DNA of 64,000 nt from Rhizobium sp. ACO-34A (GTDB lineage Bacteria; Pseudomonadota; Alphaproteobacteria; Rhizobiales; Rhizobiaceae). A program made the position numbers and the translations under genes. This document shows positions 44,002 to 53,255 of this stretch, one piece after another (the first letter of the stretch is position 1; every line of letters starts with the position of its first letter). Location: positions 186,001 to 250,000 of the forward strand of contig CP021372.1 of NCBI GenBank assembly GCA_002600635.1. Direction: 5' to 3'. The notes under the pieces were generated by a model. That model was not told where the DNA came from, ran no database searches, and saw nothing but the letters and a program-made list of their open reading frames with translations.

Positions 44002-45459
44002 TCAGGCGAGGCCGCCGATGTGGAAGGTTTTCATTTCCAGATATTCCTCGATGCCGACCTGGGCGCCTTCGCGGCCGAGGCCGGATTGCTTGACGCCGCC
44101 GAAGGGGGCGACTTCGGTGGAGATCGCGCCGGTATTCAGGCCGACCATGCCGAATTCCAGCGCCTCGGCGACCTTCCACGAACGCTTCAGGCTCTCGGTA
44201 TAGAAATAGGCGGCGAGGCCGAAGGGCGTGCCGTTGGCAATCGCGATCGCTTCCTCATCCGTTTCGAAGCGGAAGAGCGGCGCGACGGGGCCGAAGGTCT
44301 CCTCGCTTGCCAGCAGCATTTCGGTGGTCGCGCCGGTCAGCACGACAGGCGCGGTGTATTGCGGTCCCTCGGGCATTGCGGGCTTCTGCGTCACGACCTT
44401 CGCGCCCTTGGAAAGAGCGTCTTCCACATGGCGGTTGATCTTGGCGATGGCCGCCTCGTTGATCATCGGGCCGATGGAGATACCCGGCTCTGTGCCGGGG
44501 CCGACCTTCATCGCATTGACGCGCTCCGAAAGCTTGGCTGCGAAAGCATTGTATACGCCGGACTGGACCAGGATACGGTTGGCGCAGACGCAGGTCTGGC
44601 CGCCGTTGCGGAACTTCGAGACGAGCGCGCCTTCGACGGCAAGATCGAGATCGGCGTCGTTGAACACGATGAACGGCGCATTGCCGCCGAGTTCGAGCGA
44701 GAGCCGTTTGACGCTTTCGGATGCGCCTCGCATCAGCAGCGAACCGACGCGGGTCGAGCCGGTGAAGGAGATCTTGCGGACCGTCTCGTTGGCCATGATC
44801 TCGTTGCCGATTTCCGTCGGCATGCCGGTGACGATGTTGACGACACCGGCCGGGATGCCGGCGCGTTCGGCGAGCACGCCGAGCGCCAGCGCCGAATAGG
44901 GCGTGAACTCGGAGGGCTTGATGACCACGGTGCAGCCGGCGGCAAGTGCCGGGGCCACCTTGCGGGTAATCATCGCGTTGGGGAAGTTCCACGGCGTGAT
45001 GATGCCGCAGACGCCGACCGGTTCCTTCAGCACCACGATGCGGCGGTCCGGCGTCGGTGAGGGGATGGTCGTGCCGCCGATGCGGCGGGCTTCCTCGGCG
45101 AACCATTTGACGAAGGACGCGCCGTAGCGGATTTCACCCTTGGCCTCGCCGAGCGGCTTGCCCTGTTCGGTCGTCAGGATCAGGCCGAGATCATCGACAT
45201 GGGCGATCATCAGGGCAAACCAGGCCTCGAGCAATGCAGCCCGTTCGGCATGGGTCTTCCGCTTCCACGCGGGGTAGGCGGCATTGGCCGCCTCGATTGC
45301 CGCGCGGGTCTCGTCGCCACCCATATCGGGCACGCTGCCGATGGCGGACTGGGTGGCCGGATCGATCACGTCGACGGTCTTGCGGGAGGCCGCATCGACC
45401 CATTTGCCGCCGATGAGGCCCTGCTGGCGGAAGAGGCCCTTGTCCTTCAGGTTTTGCAT
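44002..45459 (-). CDS. gabD: NAD(P)-dependent succinate-semialdehyde dehydrogenase (GabD type)
   Basis: 485-aa aldehyde dehydrogenase. GSVPDMGGDETRAAIEAANA and KRKTHAERAALLEAWFALM are typical of the SSADH branch near the N-terminus. The catalytic Glu is in LELGGNAPFIVF (about 255) and the nucleophile Cys in GGQTCVCANR (about 289); the CxC pair is characteristic of GabD-type enzymes. It would convert succinate semialdehyde or a similar omega-oxo acid to succinate for the TCA cycle. ATG 45459 (GAGGACAAG upstream) is favoured over 45492, which overlaps the preceding gene's end. Last gene of a minus-strand run from 53057. Confidence 0.9.
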   Translation of the reverse strand: MQNLKDKGLFRQQGLIGGKWVDAASRKTVDVIDPATQSAIGSVPDMGGDETRAAIEAANAAYPAWKRKTHAERAALLEAWFALMIAHVDDLGLILTTEQGKPLGEAKGEIRYGASFVKWFAEEARRIGGTTIPSPTPDRRIVVLKEPVGVCGIITPWNFPNAMITRKVAPALAAGCTVVIKPSEFTPYSALALGVLAERAGIPAGVVNIVTGMPTEIGNEIMANETVRKISFTGSTRVGSLLMRGASESVKRLSLELGGNAPFIVFNDADLDLAVEGALVSKFRNGGQTCVCANRILVQSGVYNAFAAKLSERVNAMKVGPGTEPGISIGPMINEAAIAKINRHVEDALSKGAKVVTQKPAMPEGPQYTAPVVLTGATTEMLLASEETFGPVAPLFRFETDEEAIAIANGTPFGLAAYFYTESLKRSWKVAEALEFGMVGLNTGAISTEVAPFGGVKQSGLGREGAQVGIEEYLEMKTFHIGGLA

Positions 45460-45475
45460 GTCTTGTCCTCGAATA

Positions 45476-46519
45476 TCAGGAAAGCGCCGCAAGCACTGCG
45501 GCGGTGATGACGTTGGTCTTGTCCTTGCCCGGCACGGTGCCGATGCCGCGGGCCGTGGTCTGTTCCAGCGCCGCCATGATGCGGGCGGCGGCGTCCTTTT
45601 CGCCGAGATGATCGAGCATCATGGCAGCCGACCAGATGGTGGCCATCGGGTTGGCGATGCCGAGATGGGCGATATCGGGAGCCGAACCATGCACCGGTTC
45701 GAACATCGATGGAGCGGAGCGGTCCGGGTTGATGTTGGCGGAAGCCGCAAAGCCGAGACCGCCCTGGATGGCGGCACCAAGGTCGGTGAGGATATCGCCG
45801 AAGAGGTTGGAGGCGACTACGACGTCAAGGCTTTCCGGGGCCATGACCATGCGGGCGGCCATGGCGTCGATGTGATAGCTGGTGACCGTGACATCGGGAT
45901 ATTCGGCGGAAAGCTCCTTCGTCACCTCGTCCCAGAATACCATGGAATATTTTTGGGCATTCGACTTGGTGATGGAGGCGAGCTTGCCGCGCCGGGCGCG
46001 CGCCTGCTCGAACCCGAAGCGCAGGATGCGCTCGACGCCCTTGCGGGTGAAGATCGAGGTTTCCACCGCCACTTCGTCCGCCGTGCCCTGATGCACACGC
46101 CCGCCGGCGCCGGAATACTCGCCCTCGGTGTTTTCGCGGATGCAGAGGATATCGAACTTGTCGGCCTTCAATGGTCCCTGCACGCCGGGCAGCAACCGGT
46201 GCGGCCGGATGTTGGCGTATTGCACGAAGGCCTTGCGGATCGGCAGGAGTAGGCCATGCAGCGAGACCGAATCCGGCACCTCCGCCGGCCAGCCGACGGC
46301 TCCGAGCAGGATGGCGTCGAAGCCGCGCAGCGTCTCGATGCCGTCTGCCGGCATCATCGCGCCGGTTTCCTTGTAGAACTTGCAGGACCATGGAAACTCG
46401 GTGCTTTTAAGAGCGAAGCCCGCGTCGCCGGAAACCTTTTCGAGCACTGCCCAGGCTGCCGCGGTGACATCACGGCCGATGCCGTCGCCGGGAATGAGCG
46501 CGATGGAATATGTCTGCAT
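45476..46519 (-). CDS. Tartrate dehydrogenase/D-malate-type decarboxylating dehydrogenase
   Basis: 347-aa enzyme of the isocitrate/isopropylmalate dehydrogenase family. SIALIPGDGIGRDVTAAAW starts the protein. The branch that acts on tartrate and D-malate shows in YANIRPHRLLPGVQ (about 102-115), CIRENTEGEYSG (about 126-137), and the C-terminal MFEPVHGSAPDIA (about 270). The substrate-binding segment lacks the features of leucine-pathway LeuB. It would oxidatively decarboxylate a 2-hydroxy dicarboxylic acid and produce pyruvate or a related keto acid. ATG 46519 lies 20 bp after the aldehyde dehydrogenase gene upstream, so the two are likely co-transcribed. Confidence 0.85.
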   Translation of the reverse strand: MQTYSIALIPGDGIGRDVTAAAWAVLEKVSGDAGFALKSTEFPWSCKFYKETGAMMPADGIETLRGFDAILLGAVGWPAEVPDSVSLHGLLLPIRKAFVQYANIRPHRLLPGVQGPLKADKFDILCIRENTEGEYSGAGGRVHQGTADEVAVETSIFTRKGVERILRFGFEQARARRGKLASITKSNAQKYSMVFWDEVTKELSAEYPDVTVTSYHIDAMAARMVMAPESLDVVVASNLFGDILTDLGAAIQGGLGFAASANINPDRSAPSMFEPVHGSAPDIAHLGIANPMATIWSAAMMLDHLGEKDAAARIMAALEQTTARGIGTVPGKDKTNVITAAVLAALS

Positions 46520-46538
46520 GGGAAAAGACCTTGTGGTG

Positions 46539-48002
46539 TCAGAGACTGATGAGGACGCTCTTGCTCTTGCGGTTGGCGAGATAGGCGTCGCGGCCGAGAT
46601 CCTTTCCGATTCCGGAGCGTTTGTAACCCCCGGTCGGCAGGATGTGATCGCGCGAGCGGCTGTAGCGATTGACCCAGACGGTGCCTGCTTGGATCTGGCG
46701 GGTCAGGCGGATGGCGCGGGAGAGATCGCGGGTGAAGATGCCGCTCGCCAGCCCGTAGGTCGGGTGGTCGGACAGCGCCAGCGCTTCTTCCTCCGTGGTG
46801 AAGGTCTGCATGGTCAGAACCGGCCCGAAGATCTCCTCAGTCACGGCGGGTGAATCCTGCCGGACATTGGCGATCAGGGTCGGGGCGTAGAAATAGCCTT
46901 CGCCCTCCATCGACACACCACCGGTCAGGCATTCGCCGCCAGCGGCAACCGCAGCCTGCACGATACTGTCGATGCGGCCGCGCTGGCGCTCGGAAATGAT
47001 CGGAGAATACTGGCTCGCTTCGTCCCAGGTCGGGCCGGGGCGTACGGTCTTCATGCGGGCGACAATGGCCTCGACCAGAGCATCGGCCACACTTTCCTCG
47101 ACGATCAGGCGCGAACCGGCAACGCAGGCCTGTCCGGCATTGGAAAGAATGCTTCTGGCAATCTCGTCGGCCGCCTTGCCGAGATCTGCGTCGGCAAAGA
47201 CGAGCTGCGGGCTCTTGCCGCCGAGTTCCAGCGTCATCGGCTTCACCCCGGTACGGGCGATATTGGCCATGATCGCGGAACCCGCGCCCGTCGAGCCGGT
47301 AAAGGAGATCTTGGCGATATCGGGATGTCCGGTGATCGCATTGCCGGTGGTCGGGCCGTCGCCCAGCACGATGTTGATGAGACCCGCCGGGATGCCGGCG
47401 CGCACGGCGAGTTCGGCGAGATAGACGGTGGAGAACGGCGTCATTTCGGAAGGTTTCAGCACCACCGCATTGCCCGCCGCCAGCGCCGGACCGAGCTTCC
47501 AGCCAGCCATGGAGACCGGAAAGTTCCACGGCGTGATGGCGCCGACCACGCCATAGGGCTCAGTCATCACCATGCCGAGACTGTTGTCGTCGGTCGGCAC
47601 GAGATCACTGCCTTCCTTGTCGGCGAATTCGGCGAAGAAGCGGATCTGCTCGGCGGTGATGGCGATATCGCCGGCGACGAGATGGCCGACGGGCCGGGTG
47701 GAGGAAAGCGCCTCGAGTTTGGCGAGCGTGGCCGCCTCGGCTTCGATCAGGTCGGCCCAGCGCTGCATCGCCTTGGTGCGTTCGCGGGGGCGCACACCGC
47801 CCCAGTTGCTGGCTTTCAGAGCCTTCTTCGCGGTTTCGACGGCGCGGTCGACGGTTGCTTCGTCAGCCAACGGGCAGCCGGCATAGGCCTTGCCATCGGA
47901 GGGGCGATGCATGTCGATGACGCCACCGGCTTCCACCAGCCGGTCGCCGATGAAATGGCCGACGGGCAGCGGAAGGGTATCGGGATCGAAACTGAGGGTC
48001 AT
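46539..48002 (-). CDS. Aldehyde dehydrogenase family protein
   Basis: 487-aa NAD(P)-dependent aldehyde dehydrogenase. TITPWNFPVSMAGWKLGPA-like text (YGVVGAITPWNFPVSMAG), Rossmann motif FTGSTGAGSAI (about 220-230), catalytic Glu in LELGGKSPQLVF (about 250) and nucleophile Cys in GQACVAGSRL (about 285). The C-terminus SRDHILPTGGYKRSGIGKDL is common in betaine/aminobutyraldehyde-type dehydrogenases. Substrate unknown. ATG 48002 is preferred over GTG 48011. Follows the LysR gene with 94 bp between them. Confidence 0.88.
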   Translation of the reverse strand: MTLSFDPDTLPLPVGHFIGDRLVEAGGVIDMHRPSDGKAYAGCPLADEATVDRAVETAKKALKASNWGGVRPRERTKAMQRWADLIEAEAATLAKLEALSSTRPVGHLVAGDIAITAEQIRFFAEFADKEGSDLVPTDDNSLGMVMTEPYGVVGAITPWNFPVSMAGWKLGPALAAGNAVVLKPSEMTPFSTVYLAELAVRAGIPAGLINIVLGDGPTTGNAITGHPDIAKISFTGSTGAGSAIMANIARTGVKPMTLELGGKSPQLVFADADLGKAADEIARSILSNAGQACVAGSRLIVEESVADALVEAIVARMKTVRPGPTWDEASQYSPIISERQRGRIDSIVQAAVAAGGECLTGGVSMEGEGYFYAPTLIANVRQDSPAVTEEIFGPVLTMQTFTTEEEALALSDHPTYGLASGIFTRDLSRAIRLTRQIQAGTVWVNRYSRSRDHILPTGGYKRSGIGKDLGRDAYLANRKSKSVLISL

Positions 48003-48096
48003 GACGCGCACCTTTGAAAGCCTTTGGGCAAAAGTAGCGGCAGGCTATGAGCAGCATGCGTCGAGTGGGGTGTCGGACGCGAATGAAAATCCTGTT

Positions 48097-49005
48097 TTAC
48101 CGGCGAGGGGCAGTGCAATCTTCCGCCGCGGCGAAGGAGCGCCGGAGGCTTTGCAGGAAAGCCGAGATGAAACGGGACTTAGGCCGCTGCTCGTTGATCG
48201 AAATCGAGACGCGCGTGGTGACGACCGGCTCGAAGCGCCGGGCGACGATGCCCTCCCCGCCCTGAAGCACCGCGAGGCCATCGACCACCGCGACGCCCAG
48301 CCCCTGTCGCACCAGCGGCAGCGCACCTACGGATGAGGCGATCTGGATCGCGACATCACGGATGAGGCCCCTGGACGCGAAGGCTTCGTCGAGCGCCGGC
48401 CCGACTTCCTCGGCATGGGACCCGTAGGAAATCAGCGGCACGCCCTCGAGAAGCTCCGGCGTGATGACCTCATGGGCGGCGAGCGGATCGCCCTCCCGCA
48501 GCACCGCCACCATCGGCGTCGCACCCAGCGCCTCCACCCGCACACTGGGAGCCAGAATGGCCGAGAGCGTCACCGCGACATCGACGTCGCCGATGGTCAG
48601 GGCTTCCGCGATCTCGCGCTTCGGGAGCGTGTGCAGATGGATCTTCACCTCCGGATGACGGGAGCGGAAATCCCCGAGTGCCGGCGGCAGCACCGAATAG
48701 GCGAGCGGCAGGCTCGCGCCGATCCGCAAAAGTCCGATCTTGTTGGCGCCGACATCGCGGGCAAGCGTCTTCAGCGCCTCCATCTGGCGAAACACGCGAT
48801 CCGCATCGGAAAACAGCAGATGCGCCTCCATCGTCGGCACCAGCCGTCCGCCGATCCGCTCGAACAGCGCGTAGCCGAGCTGGTCTTCCAGCTGCAACAG
48901 GAGCTTGCTGACGGCAGGTTGCGAGATACCGAGCGAATTGGCCGCAGCGGTGATGGTGCCGTCGCGCATGATCGTCCGGAAGATCTCGAGCTGGCGGACA
49001 TTCAT
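48097..49005 (-). CDS. LysR-family transcriptional regulator
   Basis: 302-aa regulator with N-terminal helix-turn-helix (MNVRQLEIFRTIMRDGTIT, AAANSLGISQPAVSKLLLQL) and C-terminal effector domain (about 90-290, with LRIGASLPLAYSVLPPAL). It is embedded in the minus-strand run after hyuB (33 bp) instead of divergent from a target. A perfect LysR-type box stands in front of hyuA (53129-53147) and is its likely site. The effector is unknown. Confidence 0.9.
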   Translation of the reverse strand: MNVRQLEIFRTIMRDGTITAAANSLGISQPAVSKLLLQLEDQLGYALFERIGGRLVPTMEAHLLFSDADRVFRQMEALKTLARDVGANKIGLLRIGASLPLAYSVLPPALGDFRSRHPEVKIHLHTLPKREIAEALTIGDVDVAVTLSAILAPSVRVEALGATPMVAVLREGDPLAAHEVITPELLEGVPLISYGSHAEEVGPALDEAFASRGLIRDVAIQIASSVGALPLVRQGLGVAVVDGLAVLQGGEGIVARRFEPVVTTRVSISINEQRPKSRFISAFLQSLRRSFAAAEDCTAPRR

Positions 49006-49038
49006 GGAACGGCGTTTTCTCCGGGGTCGGTGCTTGGC

Positions 49039-51015
49039 TCAGAGACCGTAACGGATTTTCATCTCCTGAAACAGGCCGTGCATCTGGTCGGCGACCGGCC
49101 GGATGTCGGAGCCGAACTTTTCCACCGCCTCGAAGATCCGGTGCTTCAGGAAGAAGCGCCAGCCGACGGGCGCGGTCGCGAGGAAGCCGGTCAGAAGATC
49201 GTAGCGCTCGTTGGTCCAGACGGCCTCGAATGCCAGGCGTTCCGCGCCGTAGGTGATGACCGCGGGCCGCGGGTCCACCGGCCGGCCGACGCGGATGCCG
49301 GCCGTTTCCGCCTCGTCCACGCGGCGTTCGCGGAGGGCAACGCCGTAGTCGCGCCTTGCGCTTTCCTCGCTGACCGCCCCCTTCAGGACATCGTCCAGAA
49401 CGGCCGCGGGATCGCGCAGGAAGGGGTCGCCCCAGCCGCCGGCACCCGGCCCGACGACGCGGATCACATCGCCCGGACCGCAGTGGACGACATCGGTATT
49501 GCCGAGCGACACCTCGTCGGCACGGCCGGGATTGCGCAGGAAGCGGGACACCGTGCCGGCCTTTGCGCCGTTCACGCCCCAGGCGGGCATGATCGAGCGG
49601 TTGCGGTTTCTAGCCGTCACCACGGTTTCGGGCGAGGATACCTCGAATTCCATGACGGCAGACAGGCCACCGCGATGACGGCCCGGTGCACCGCTGTCGG
49701 GTTCCAGCCCGTAGCGCAGGAAACGGATCGGCACTTCCGCCTCGCTGATCTCGATGGGCGTGTTACGCAGGAAGCCTGTGGCTCCGCCCGCCCCGTCGCT
49801 GCCATCGCCGAAGGGCGTGCCGCCGCCACCGCCGCCGACCGGGCCGATGGAAGCCATGACCGGGCGGCCGTTGCGACCGCTGGTCTTGATGTTCATGATC
49901 GCATTGCCGCCGGGGGAGGCGGCCGGCATCAGGTCGGGAAGCGCCTGCGCAAACGCGCCGACCGTGACGATCTGCGTCATGGCGCAGGTGAGCGAGCGCA
50001 TGCCGACGGCGGCCGGCCGCTGGCAATTGACCACCGATCCCTCGGGCAGGATGGCGCGGGCCGGGCGCAACGTGCCGGCATTCAGAAGCAGGCTGTTATC
50101 CAGTGTGTAGAGCACGTAGGTCAGGCCGACCATCACCAGCGGATGGCGCTCGCGCCCGCCGGTCGGCATGTTGAGCGACGAGCCGAGCTGCGGATCGGAG
50201 CCGGTGTAATCGAGAACGATCTCGTCGCCGCGCACCTTCAGCGTCAGCGCAACACGGCAGGGCTTGCCACCGACGGAATCCTCATCCGCATAGTCGGCGA
50301 AGAAGTAATCGCCGTCCGGCACACGCGTCAGGATCTGGCGCACCTGTGCTTCGGCATAATCGAGGATCTGCTCGACACCCTCGATGAAGGTGTCGAAACC
50401 GAAGCGTTCGATGATTTCCCGGATCTTGCGTTCACCGACATTGACAGAAGCGATCTGGGCGTGGAGGTCGCCGAGGTTCTGGTACGGTAGGCGAACATTG
50501 GCCCGGATCATTTCGGGAATGAAGGGGTTCAGTACGCCCTTTTCAACGAGCTTGACCGGTGGAATGCGCAGGCCTTCCTGCTCGATCTCGCTCAGCGAAC
50601 GGGAGAGCGAGGCCGGCACCGCGCCGCCGACATCTGTGTTATGGATGTGGCCAACGACGAAGCAGGCGATGCGGCCCTCGTGAAACACCGGCTTCCAGAT
50701 ATGGATATCCGGCGAATGGGTGGCGACGAAGCCGTTATAGGGATCGTTGGTGATGCAGATATCGCCTTCCGCATAGTCGTCGAACATCTCAAGCAGCGGC
50801 GCATAATCGATGCCGCTGTACCATGGCGCGCCGAACTGGCGCGGATTGGCGAAGGCCAGCCCCTCGCGGGTGACGATCTGGCAGGAAAAGTCTTCCGTTT
50901 CCTTGACGAAGGCCGAATGGGCGGTGCGCATCAGCGTGAAGGCCATGGCGTCGGCTGCGGCGGCACAGAAGTTGGCGAGAACTTTCAGGTTGCGGCGATC
51001 GATGGCCATGTTCAT
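49039..51015 (-). CDS. Hydantoinase B / oxoprolinase family subunit (HyuB)
   Basis: 658-aa subunit of an ATP-dependent cyclic amidohydrolase. Landmarks are LMRTAHSAFVKETEDFSCQI (about 28-47), GDICITNDPYNGFVATHSPD (about 84-103, with the conserved NDPY), FVVGHIHNTDVGG (about 118-130) and, near 425, GGLSAVMEFEVSSP. With HyuA it hydrolyses N-methylhydantoin, 5-oxoproline or related lactams; acetone/acetophenone carboxylases share the fold. ATG 51015 overlaps the hyuA TGA by four bases, so the two are made in equal amounts. Confidence 0.88.
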   Translation of the reverse strand: MNMAIDRRNLKVLANFCAAAADAMAFTLMRTAHSAFVKETEDFSCQIVTREGLAFANPRQFGAPWYSGIDYAPLLEMFDDYAEGDICITNDPYNGFVATHSPDIHIWKPVFHEGRIACFVVGHIHNTDVGGAVPASLSRSLSEIEQEGLRIPPVKLVEKGVLNPFIPEMIRANVRLPYQNLGDLHAQIASVNVGERKIREIIERFGFDTFIEGVEQILDYAEAQVRQILTRVPDGDYFFADYADEDSVGGKPCRVALTLKVRGDEIVLDYTGSDPQLGSSLNMPTGGRERHPLVMVGLTYVLYTLDNSLLLNAGTLRPARAILPEGSVVNCQRPAAVGMRSLTCAMTQIVTVGAFAQALPDLMPAASPGGNAIMNIKTSGRNGRPVMASIGPVGGGGGGTPFGDGSDGAGGATGFLRNTPIEISEAEVPIRFLRYGLEPDSGAPGRHRGGLSAVMEFEVSSPETVVTARNRNRSIMPAWGVNGAKAGTVSRFLRNPGRADEVSLGNTDVVHCGPGDVIRVVGPGAGGWGDPFLRDPAAVLDDVLKGAVSEESARRDYGVALRERRVDEAETAGIRVGRPVDPRPAVITYGAERLAFEAVWTNERYDLLTGFLATAPVGWRFFLKHRIFEAVEKFGSDIRPVADQMHGLFQEMKIRYGL

Positions 51016-53057
51016 AGCTCCGACTTGGTGATGACGAGGTTTCCGAGGCGGTCGACGCAGACCTCGAAACCGGGCGGAACGACCGTGGTCGTATCGTCCT
51101 GGGCGATGATGGCGGGGCCAAGGAATTCATGGCCGGCGGCGAGTTCTTCGCGGCGATAGACGCCGGTGACCCAGGTACGCCCCTTGAACCAGCCTTCGAC
51201 ATGGAAGCGCGGTTCGGCTGGTCCCGTTGCCTCCGGGGCCGGCTGCAGGACGAATTTCGGCGTTGCGCCTGAGATGACGAGCCTGAGGCTCACCATCTGT
51301 ACGGCGGCCGTCTCGTCTGAATGGCCGTAAAGCCTTTCGTGTTCGCTGTGGAAGGCGCCGGCAACCACAACAGCCGCATCGCCGGAGGTGAGCCAGACGG
51401 CGTCGAGCGGGGTCTCGATCTCGAAGGACTGGCCGAGATAGCGCATGTCGGCCGAAAGTCGGATCTCGCCTTCTTGCGTGTGACCCTGCGCCTTCAGCCA
51501 GTCTCGTGCGGCGGTTTCGAGTTCGGAGAACACCGGAAGCAATCCCGCGATGCCGGCTTCGTTCACTTCGCAATAGGTGGTGCGGATGAAGTCGTTCTTG
51601 AGGTCGGCAATCAGGCCGCCCAGCGCTGAAACCACACCTGGCGTCGGCGGCACGACCACACCCTTCATGTCGAGTTCGCGGGCGAGGAAGCAGGCGAGCA
51701 TGGCGCCCGCGCCGCCGAAGGCGAACAGGTGGAACTCCCTGGGATCGATGGCAAAGCGCGAGACGAGTGCGCTCACTTCGGCATACATGCCGGAAACCGA
51801 TATATCGATGACGCTGCCCGCCAATTCCTCGACGCTGGTGGAAAGCTGGGCGGCAAGCGGTGCAAGCGCCGCCCGCGCCGCCGCATGGTCGACAGTGACC
51901 GCACCGTAGCCCAGCGGCATGTGGCCGATCAGGTTGGAGGCGGCCATGGCGTCGGTGATGGTCGGCTTGGTGCCGCCGCGACCATAACAGGCCGGGCCGG
52001 GCGTCGAGCCGGCGCTTTCCGGGCCGACCTGAAGGAAGCCGAGCGGATCCACCCAGGCGACCGAGCCGCCGCCCTGTCCGACAGAACTGACCGAGACCGA
52101 AGGAACATGGATCTGGAAGTCGCCGATCAGTTCGCCGACGCCGTATTGCGTAGTGCCGTCGACGATCACCGCGACATCCGCGCTGGTACCGCCGATATCG
52201 AGGCTCATGATCCGGTCGAAGCCGCTCGCCTTCGCCAGATAGCCCGCGCCGATGACGCCGGAGGCCGTTCCCGAAAGGATCATCTGCACGCATTCGGCCC
52301 GGGCCTGGTCGATGCCCATCACGCCGCCATTGGTCTTGGTGATGAGTAGCGGGCAGGCGACGCCGCGGCCGCGCAGGACGGTTTCGAAGCGGTCGAGATA
52401 ATGGGCGACGCGCGGCTGCACGTAGCCGCTGATCACGGCGGTAATGGTGCGCTCGTATTCGCGGATGATCGGCCATGTCTCGGCCGAGGAAACGACCGGC
52501 AGGCCGGGAGCGAGACGCTCGATCATCGCCTTGACGGCCCGTTCGTTCGCCGGATTACGATAGGAGTGAAGGAAGGAAATGACGATGCCCTTGCAGCCGG
52601 CGGCAAGCGCTTTTTCGACGGCGCGGGCGACATCGTCTTCGACAGGCATCTCTGCAATCTCGCCGGTCGCCAGCGTGCGTTCCGCAATGCCAAACACCCG
52701 ATCGCGACGGATCAGCGGTTCGGGCCGGACGGAATAGAGATTGTGGATCTGCGGGATCTTGAGGCGCGCAATTTCCAGCACGTCCTCGAAATTGCGGGTG
52801 GTGAAGAGCGCGATGTCATGGCCGTTGCGCTGGATCACGGTGTTGACGCCAACCGTGGTGCCATGGGTGAAATAGGCGATCTCGGTGGCGTCCATGCCGT
52901 CGCGCGCCTTCAGCGTGTCGAGCGCCAGCAGGATTTCCTCGCCCGGTGCGTCCGGTCTGGAGAATACCTTCAGCGTCGAAAGTCTCCCCGTGTCCTCGTT
53001 CAGCACCGCGAAGTCCGTGAAGGACCCGCCGACATCCACACCGATCCGATAAGTCAT
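51012..53057 (-). CDS. Hydantoinase A / oxoprolinase family subunit (HyuA)
   Basis: 681-aa ATP-binding partner of HyuB. The N-terminal actin-like ATPase lobe starts YRIGVDVGGSFTDFAVLNED, with THGTTVGVNTVIQRNG at about 63-78 and LDIGGTSADVAVI (about 285) in the second lobe. A Gly-rich DPLGFLQVGPESAGSTPGPA segment is at about 343-362. ATG 53057 has AGGAG upstream and directly gives the family N-terminus; the upstream extension to 53132 runs through the LysR box and is not coding. Start of the run hyuA-hyuB-lysR-aldehyde dehydrogenase-dehydrogenase-gabD. Confidence 0.88.
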   Translation of the reverse strand: MTYRIGVDVGGSFTDFAVLNEDTGRLSTLKVFSRPDAPGEEILLALDTLKARDGMDATEIAYFTHGTTVGVNTVIQRNGHDIALFTTRNFEDVLEIARLKIPQIHNLYSVRPEPLIRRDRVFGIAERTLATGEIAEMPVEDDVARAVEKALAAGCKGIVISFLHSYRNPANERAVKAMIERLAPGLPVVSSAETWPIIREYERTITAVISGYVQPRVAHYLDRFETVLRGRGVACPLLITKTNGGVMGIDQARAECVQMILSGTASGVIGAGYLAKASGFDRIMSLDIGGTSADVAVIVDGTTQYGVGELIGDFQIHVPSVSVSSVGQGGGSVAWVDPLGFLQVGPESAGSTPGPACYGRGGTKPTITDAMAASNLIGHMPLGYGAVTVDHAAARAALAPLAAQLSTSVEELAGSVIDISVSGMYAEVSALVSRFAIDPREFHLFAFGGAGAMLACFLARELDMKGVVVPPTPGVVSALGGLIADLKNDFIRTTYCEVNEAGIAGLLPVFSELETAARDWLKAQGHTQEGEIRLSADMRYLGQSFEIETPLDAVWLTSGDAAVVVAGAFHSEHERLYGHSDETAAVQMVSLRLVISGATPKFVLQPAPEATGPAEPRFHVEGWFKGRTWVTGVYRREELAAGHEFLGPAIIAQDDTTTVVPPGFEVCVDRLGNLVITKSEL

Positions 53058-53128
53058 GCCGCTCTCCTGTCGTTGGCATGACTGTCGCATCGGGTTTATG
53101 ACACCACCACCGAATATCGATGGGGAAA

Positions 53129-53147
53129 CCATAACCGATGGTTATGG
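53129..53147. promoter_or_regulatory. LysR-type operator in front of hyuA
   Basis: Perfect 8-bp inverted repeat ccataacc-gat-ggttatgg; inside it TAACCGATGGTTA is an exact T-N11-A box. It is centred 81 bp upstream of the hyuA ATG, the usual place for LysR regulators. The regulator at 48097-49005 is the candidate. Confidence 0.7.
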
Positions 53148-53151
53148 ACAT

Positions 53152-53255
53152 AAAGCAATTCCAGCAAAAGTGGGAACCGGTTTTGTGTCCGGAATTGCGT
53201 GAAAACAAAAAGGTAGAGCATTGAAGGCGGTTCCGCTTTCGCCGGAAATGCTCTA
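53152..53255. repeat. RIME-like palindromic repeat, copy 3
   Basis: Order as in copy 2: ccagcaaaagtg, N5, cggtttt (53161-53182), then gaaaacaaaaagg, and a hairpin bounded by tagagcatt and aatgctcta (53213-53255). Its last three bases form the stop codon of the acetyltransferase gene at 53253. Confidence 0.8.
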
